Positions 21,775 through 64,000 of a DNA stretch of 64,000 bases are shown piece by piece; the first letter of the stretch is position 1, and every line of letters starts with the position of its first letter. The DNA lies in assembly GCF_964340395.1 (NCBI RefSeq), contig NC_135549.1:10949342-11013341 (forward strand), given 5' to 3'. The stretch comes from Glandiceps talaboti. Its lineage: Eukaryota > Hemichordata > Enteropneusta > Spengelidae. Made by a program: the position numbers and the translations under genes. The notes under the pieces are model-generated. The model worked only from the letters and a program-made list of their open reading frames with translations, was not told the origin of the DNA and did not search any database.

Positions 21775-23239
21775 ACCTGTCACATGCTGGAGTGCGTACA
21801 AAACATTTCTCGGTAGTTGTTTATCATGTAAAACACTAGGGTGTGAATGTGCTGGGGTGTGGGACTTCACTGAAAGCTTAAAATAGCATCATCGGTCTGC
21901 AGATTTGATCGGAGTTACAAGAAGGCGAGAGAAAAGCGTTAGACATGGAAAATCCCATGATTGTTCAGACCCTTCGGGCAAAAATTTCGCACCTTTACAA
22001 GACAACACCATCATGTACCAGAAAAAAACTCTTTATATGTAACGTTTAAATATGTTTAACAAGTTAAATGGCATAACCACAGTATAAGGTCGGCGCATCT
22101 GATGGTTGTATCATTGATAGAAAGAGAGTTGGAGATCTATACTTTCTTTACGTCTTTCATGAAATTTTTTAGACTGTCCATAGAATTTTAGATAATAATT
22201 TCTCAGCTTTAAAAGACAATGCCATCTAAGATTAGCAGTTTTATTAACCTTTATCACAGACAAGTACGAATACAGGTTTATGTGTCTTTATACATATTCA
22301 AGAAAAGCTTAGTAACATTATGACAAGCAAAATGTTAGTGAGTCTGATTTTTGCTTGACTGTCCCCACTTACCTTGGATGGAGATGGGGTCTCAGGGGTC
22401 TCCCCAAGAAGCTCTATAGGTTTTTAGGCCCTATTAAAGCAATTTTGGCTATCCATAGCCTTTTAGGAAATACATAATTTCACAGCTTCGAAAACCTAAA
22501 GTAATTGTAAATGTTAACAGTATTTACATGAGACGTGCAATAACTAGTGTGTATGGTAATATATTTGTACGTCAGTAAACAGTATTTCAACGTCAGTCTA
22601 GGTGATGTAATATTAAAAGCACGTGGGTAAGAAATGGGGATAAAAAAAATACCACTTCAGACATGGCCATGAATTGTTGAAATGAATTGTTCTTCCATCA
22701 ATAATCCAATACAAAATGACACCCTGTCCCCCCACTCAAAATTGGGCGATCCCCCAAATTCCAATTTCAAAAACACAGAGTGACCTCCATACCGATCCCT
22801 CCAACGAGTCAACGACCGAAGAAAATGACAGCTACCAGTGTATGCATGTTTAATTCTGGCTGTTTGTACGAACGATGAACCTAACGCATTGATCATATGT
22901 ATGAAAGCAGTCGTATCTGAACTATGTGCATGGGAACGAGTTGTGGTTTATCAGAATGTAAAACGACAGGAAACAGACTCATTTATTACAGTAAGCAATA
23001 CAGTCATGTTATATATAGTCATGTGTTCGGGAAATTCAAGATGAATAAACTATAATTATTATAAAACAAAGATCAACAAACGGCTGAACACCCACATACA
23101 CACAGACACACACACAACATTTCATAGTATTTAATACCAGAACAGAAATATTGATTGTGTTGAAATCCCGGTCTTTACTATTGTTGTGGCCGCGTTTTGT
23201 GACGTCTCAAAGAAAAGTAGAATTTCGTAGAAATTTCGT

Positions 23240-23299
23240 ACTGACTGACTGACTGACTGACTGACTGACTGACTGACTGCCTGCCTGCCTGCCTGCCTG
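23240..23299. repeat. (CTGA)n then (CTGC)n microsatellite
   Basis: About ten CTGA units switch to six CTGC units with no gap, which suggests that one unit mutated and then expanded. It lies about 370 bp upstream of the LRRK2 start codon. Confidence 0.85.
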
Positions 23300-23337
23300 T
23301 CACACATTATACTTTATATACGACTCCGAAGTTTTTG

Positions 23338-23440
23338 CATCGTCGCAAACCAGGGCCTGTTTTACGGCAACGTTCTTAACGAGCCTCCCACATTTTATTT
23401 CGAAATGTAGTGGTAGAAATAATAACTAGTTTGCGAGAAT
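23338..23440 (-). mobile_element. hAT-like MITE (family of three), LRRK2 upstream copy
   Basis: Ends are CATCGTCGCAAAC and GTTTGCGAGAAT. The direct repeat GAAGTTTTTG flanks it (23328-23337 and 23441-23450). It is homologous in reverse orientation to 41133-41225 and, more weakly, 29604-29704. It ends about 230 bp before the LRRK2 ATG, inside the likely promoter region. Confidence 0.75.
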
Positions 23441-23488
23441 GAAGTTTTTGTCAGTTTTAAGAAACGCCCACACACTTATGTGCATGCG

Positions 23489-23496
23489 TATAAAAG
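23489..23496 (+). promoter_or_regulatory. TATA-box-like TATAAAAG upstream of LRRK2
   Basis: TATAAAAG sits about 180 bp before the LRRK2 ATG, so transcription starting about 30 bp downstream would give a 5' UTR of roughly 150 nt. This is inferred from the motif alone. Confidence 0.35.
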
Positions 23497-23566
23497 AAAG
23501 TCACAAACAATACAAACAAATCCCACGTCCTATACATATGTAACTGGGATTTCCAGTCTTAGATTA

Positions 23567-23578
23567 TGCGCATGCGCT
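23567..23578. promoter_or_regulatory. NRF-1-type palindrome TGCGCATGCGCT
   Basis: This matches the NRF-1 consensus (YGCGCAYGCGCR) except at the last base. It lies about 95 bp before the LRRK2 ATG in otherwise CpG-poor DNA. NRF-1 controls many mitochondrial and housekeeping promoters. Binding here is inferred. Confidence 0.4.
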
Positions 23579-23660
23579 GTAACAGTTGTAAGAAGTTTGC
23601 TATTAAAACTTCCATTCCAGAAACATCGGAGACAGTATAGACTACTGAGAGTAAGCTTTG

Positions 23661-23666
23661 ATGTAA
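23661..23666 (+). promoter_or_regulatory. Start-stop upstream codon pair (ATGTAA)
   Basis: An ATG followed immediately by TAA lies 6 nt before the first LRRK2 ATG. If it is within the mRNA, initiating ribosomes would stall or terminate there, which can lower translation of the main frame. The sequence is certain; the effect is inferred. Confidence 0.4.
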
Positions 23667-23672
23667 ACGTCC

Positions 23673-55717
<32,045 letters not shown>

Positions 55718-56210
55718 CTATCTATGTTCTCGTCAACGTGTATCAAGGAAAGACTTAAGTCCCAGATAATGCTGTTGTCTAGCTACCTACGTTCTCCGGG
55801 ACGTGAATATAAATTGCCGGACAGACAAGTAGTTTGCCAAAGATGCGTATATATGTACTTCGAAGATGTCGCTACTGTTTTGTTTTGATATCTCTCTACA
55901 CATTTCAACGTATAACAACCTATATACTACACGAAATACTTGTTTTTATTTTAAAACGATTGACGATTATAAAATAGCCGTCATAGTTGAGACTTTTCCC
56001 GACAGAACTATAGTATTCATTTTGTGCAATTCAGAAAAATACCAAGATGATAATCAAATGCACGCATGATATGCCTTGCTAATATTGATGAAAACCCAAG
56101 TCAGCTGTTTATCGCGTAGTTACTATGTAATCAAGAGAGATATTCGTATATCATGTTTTGTAAAAGCATATTGATAAAGTAATAACGTTAAAGTTGTTTA
56201 TAATTTGTGC

Positions 56211-56216
56211 AATAAA
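56211..56216 (+). terminator. LRRK2 polyadenylation signal AATAAA
   Basis: The first canonical AATAAA after the LRRK2 stop, about 495 bp downstream, preceded by an AT-rich 3' UTR. No competing signal was noticed before it. Confidence 0.55.
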
Positions 56217-56442
56217 CAATATACTGATTAGTGATTTTGATTCACATAAAGAATCTCAGTCAGTGATGCTCACCCCATATAAGGCAATCATTTACAAGTT
56301 ATGATAAAAGTGTTGTCTGGAGTAAAACTCTTTCATTAAAATGTTAATCTGATAATTTTTACAATATTCTTTTTGTACAATTATATTGGATTGTAGGTAA
56401 TCAAAATGTCCATATGAATGGAGCATACCATGTAATCTTAGT

Positions 56443-56690
56443 GTGTCGTAGGTATTCCCATTATATTACAGATAGGGTTACGCCTGCTTATTGAGATACT
56501 CTATAAACGATATACTCCCATATAGAAATATTTACATATAGATATAGATAAATAAATCTCTAGATGTGTCGTTGGTATTCCCATTATGTTACGGACAGGG
56601 TTATGCCCAGTTATTGAAATACACTATAAACGATATATTCCCATACAGAAATATTTACATAATATAACTATAGATGTAGATAGATAAATA
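56443..56690. repeat. 122-bp tandem duplication downstream of LRRK2
   Basis: GTGTCGT(A/T)GGTATTCCCATT begins at 56443 and 56565. Both copies continue through ACGATATA(C/T)TCCCATA and AGAAATATTTACATA and end in AGATAAATAA. They are moderately diverged. Confidence 0.8.
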
Positions 56691-57019
56691 AGTCTTTTAT
56701 TGGCATGGAAACTTTAACAAGAAAGATATTAAACATCATATCCATTAATTGTTGCAGTCAACGACTGGTTTATCATATCTACAAAGGACAAATGATATAC
56801 GGTTATGTTTTGTCACTACATATTTGTTTGTTTATCTCGGCTTGAGCTTCATCAACTTCCATAAGGCTCGACATATACACACAGAGAGAAGCAGCATTTT
56901 AGTGTATATTTTTTTTGATGATATACACTAACGTGTAATAAGACTCCTGCCTCTCAGTTCAGATATCACTCAGTCTTAACTACTAGACTCCTGGGGAATC
57001 TGCAAGAGTACCTAGGATC
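56691..57019. other. Intergenic, no gene seen
   Basis: AT-rich spacer between the tandem duplication and the TIR element. No coding signal was recognised. Confidence 0.5.
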
Positions 57020-57836
57020 TAAGGGAACCTTCAGTAATTATAGGGGAGGGTTGGGGAAAATCGAGCCCGGTCTAAAATGTGACACTCCCTCGTGCCCATT
57101 TTGTAAAAAGTGGCCCCCTCAATTTTATTTCTCAAAAATGTGTCCTCAGTTCAAATAGTTCAAAACATATGTTAAAATGCAGTCTGATATGAAAACGGAC
57201 ACGTCCCCAGAATCTATGGTAAGGACTCGATCCCGCCACATTTATATTTTTAAAGACAGTGATTGTTTCCCATTACTACCACCAAATGAATTTGTGTGAA
57301 GGCACTGCATAACTGATCTTGGATCTAATTGGGTGTTTACCACTACTATCGACACAGTGTGGCGGCACTGCATTAATCAATGCCCGTGTTTGGATCTAAT
57401 TGGCTGAACTGAAGTCCATAACGTCCACAGACTAGATGTGCGCATTACCGACATTGTTCGGGACCGAGGTGAACATTTACTCCACCACAATATCTTACCA
57501 CACTGTTCCCCATTCACCTCTCTGAGACCCACTCCTTTCTTCACACCACAACTAACAATTTATTAGCTGCATGGTTGTCAGCAGTGATTTGATTGATATG
57601 TTCTGATATATTATATCGGTAAAACTGCATGTAGCAGTGGTGGGATGTTTCAGCGGTGGGACATGCAATCGATAGAAGCGATGGGATGCCAACCAGATCA
57701 TTTTATAACGCACATTTAGATAATACACTGTAATATCAAGTAATTCAATCAATTTTCTAAAATAGGAACAATCCCCCAGAGAACTGATTTCTAAAATATG
57801 ACCCCCATTCCCTAAGGGATTACTGGAGGTTCCCTA
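57020..57836. mobile_element. Non-autonomous TIR element, about 0.8 kb
   Basis: The left end TAAGGGAACCTTCAGTAAT is matched by the reverse complement of the right end (ATTACTGGAGGTTCCCTAA), with arms of about 20 bp. The inside repeats the theme CTAAAATGTGACxxCCC near both ends. No transposase frame is present. The left terminus is repeated at 63503-63620. A target duplication is not evident. Confidence 0.65.
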
Positions 57837-57904
57837 ATAAGGAGAGTGACACTGTACAACAGCAAATCTTCTTACCATCAGTTTATTGCTATGATCTAGT
57901 AAAG

Positions 57905-58512
57905 ATTGTTGATAACGTTTTGTTACCGTCAATGTATGCACCGTGTCGAGTGAAATTTGAAGCATTCATTAAGATACTAACATGCCTATAATCAAAAATC
58001 ATTAATAATGCAAATCTGATTGAAATTACAAACTTCATCAGTAAGTGATTATCGAACACGAGCACTTCGTTATCATCGATGTATGTACCAAAGTTGAAGC
58101 TTCATTTTTGAGATATTGTCCAATTACTAAAACATCGTTCATTATTCAAATTATTTTCTCCAAATAAAGCCATATCATCAAGCAATATCAGACACGTGAG
58201 TTTAATTACTATTACCGATTTATGTAGCAAATTATATGAAATTTGAAGCCTGCATTTTTAAGATATTGCCTAATTACGAAACAATCATTAATTATGCATG
58301 TTACTTTCTAAAATCAACAGCTATATCAACAAGCTTTAATTTTGTCAATGAAAATGTGTGTATTAAGTTATACGAAATCTGAATGTTTGCATTCTTAACA
58401 TATTACTTAATTACTGTAAATCGTTCAGTATGAAAACGACTGATTAACACTAAGAGCTATACAGACAGACAAACAAACAAAAGCATAACATCACTTCCTC
58501 TTACGGGAGGCA
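57905..58512. repeat. Four divergent units of about 145 bp with an (ACAN)n tail
   Basis: Each unit contains a GAAATTTGAAG-like block, then (A/T)TTTTGAGATATTGCCTAATTAC and an ATCATTAATTATGCA-like block. It is related to 15021-15675. It ends in ACAGACAGACAAACAAAC and CTCTTACGGGAGG. Confidence 0.7.
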
Positions 58513-58734
58513 AAATGATTGACATGGCCAGTTATATTTACCATATCTGATTATCATAGAGTGATAGAAACCAGAAGATGGTACAAATTTTCTTTTTTCT
58601 CATAACATCAAATATATTTGAACAGTACCAAATCCATAGTAAAGACAACATGTACTATTGACTTTTTGAGGACAGTGAAATTTGAAAAAAAAATTGTACC
58701 GGTTCTATTTATAATGTTACGATGTTTGCCTCCG

Positions 58735-58740
58735 TTTAAT
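58735..58740 (-). terminator. Possible ATTAAA polyadenylation signal of the death-domain gene
   Basis: ATTAAA on the minus strand, about 42 bp after the TGA of the death-domain gene. No AATAAA was noticed nearby. Confidence 0.3.
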
Positions 58741-58781
58741 AATGTGCATAGTTTTGGTCTTTCTTTGAATACTGTGTGGTG

Positions 58782-63387
<4,606 letters not shown>

Positions 63388-63502
63388 CTTCAATATGCAA
63401 ATAATACAGAAGTTAACTTGACTACATGGAAAATTGTATTTGCAGGCTAAACAAACAAGATAGATATGTTAAAGCTATGGTCGAGGCGACTCTCATGGGT
63501 CC

Positions 63503-63620
63503 TTTAGGGAGCCTTCAGTAATTACGATGGGGGGGGGGAGAGGGAGGGTTGATTTAGGGTAAGTCTGAGCTGTAAAATGTGATCCTCCCCTACCCCTTTT
63601 TCTAAAATGTGACCCTCCTC
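63503..63620. mobile_element. Second partial copy of the AGGGAxCCTTCAGTAATTA element
   Basis: TTTAGGGAGCCTTCAGTAATTA, a G-run and two TAAAATGTGA(T/C)CCTCC motifs match the left end of the 57020-57836 element. The right terminus was not found. Confidence 0.55.
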
Positions 63621-63713
63621 CATCTCAAAATGGACAAATTCACTGATAGATGGATGGATGGAAATTATGTGGACATATTAAAGGGACAGTAGCTGTAATC
63701 TTTGATGATTTTT

Positions 63714-64000
63714 TCAGTATGTTTTGTTCTGTGTATCAATTACAGTTTTTAGTTTCTTGTTCTACTCCATAGCGCACATTGAAACACTCCTGTGTTTGGC
63801 AAACGCTTGTAAACACAGCCTGTATATGTGTACAAACTGCATTGTTATTTTTGACAGGTGGATTTTAGTCTGGACTAAAATAATCAACAATAACAGTGCA
63901 CTTTACACATATACAGACTGTGTTGACAAGCCAAATACAGGATATATCAACATGTTTTAAGGAGTAGAACAAGAAAGTGCACTTGACACACAGAACAAAA
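63714..64000. mobile_element. Large foldback element cut by the window end
   Basis: The left arm contains TTTTGTTCTGTGT, TTCTTGTTCTACTCC and ACACAGCCTGTATATGTGTA. The right arm reads the complements in reverse order (TACACATATACAGACTGTGT, GGAGTAGAACAAGAA, ACACAGAACAAAA). The centre GATTTTAGTCTGGACTAAAATAATC near 63871 is itself nearly palindromic. The upstream TTAAAGGGACAGTAG (near 63679) may be the true left terminus. Confidence 0.75.

Larger units (their letters stand above)
19369..23337. other. Intergenic, no supported gene
   Basis: About 4 kb. Short ORFs show no family motifs. Bases 20110-20450 hold three degenerate units of about 115 bp, each with a purine-rich GGGGAGGGG block followed by AAGGTATTCCAG-like sequence. 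Two perfect hairpins are listed separately. A (CTGA)n/(CTGC)n tract lies at 23240-23299. Confidence 0.5.

Overview
This window is animal nuclear DNA. The coding sequence is cut into many short exons with GT-AG introns, one intron is GC-AG, the base composition is AT-rich, and there are LINE retrotransposons, MITE-like inverted repeats and very many microsatellites. A complete LRRK2-type gene, an SSUH2-like gene, a cytosolic sulfotransferase and a ZU5/UPA/death-domain gene suggest an invertebrate bilaterian, perhaps a lophotrochozoan or invertebrate deuterostome. The sequence alone does not settle the phylum.

Layout. 320-3739 (+): the last five exons of an SSUH2-like gene that enters from the left. 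4650-9423: a satellite of about 126 bp per monomer, split by a full-length single-ORF LINE (5249-8923). 9459-10385 (+): an intronless sulfotransferase directly after the satellite. 10565-15675: mostly non-coding DNA with MITEs and one possible two-exon small gene (14336-15014). 15829-19325: a second, 5'-truncated LINE inside an (ACAT)n microsatellite that belongs to a dispersed repeat. 19369-23337: no gene seen. 23673-55717 (+): a complete 61-exon LRRK2 orthologue of 2326 codons, in the order armadillo, ankyrin, LRR, ROC, COR, kinase, WD40. 56220-58734: intergenic repeats. 58782-63387 (-): the last five exons of a ZU5-UPA-death-domain gene, convergent with LRRK2. 63714-64000: a foldback repeat cut by the window end.

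I joined every LRRK2 exon by hand. All 61 phases agree and the total is 6981 nt, which is divisible by three, so the gene looks intact. The most unusual signals are in its introns. The 5' splice site of exon 37 is the first unit of a 43-bp tandem array with 14 copies of the exon-intron junction, arranged as a 4-unit higher-order repeat. The ends of exons 46 and 59 are also partly duplicated just downstream of their donors. A third LINE sits between the exons for the kinase glycine-rich loop and the catalytic lysine, and a 0.4-kb (CCTAA)n array lies one intron earlier. A hAT-like MITE family with three copies has one copy about 230 bp upstream of the LRRK2 start and two in its introns.
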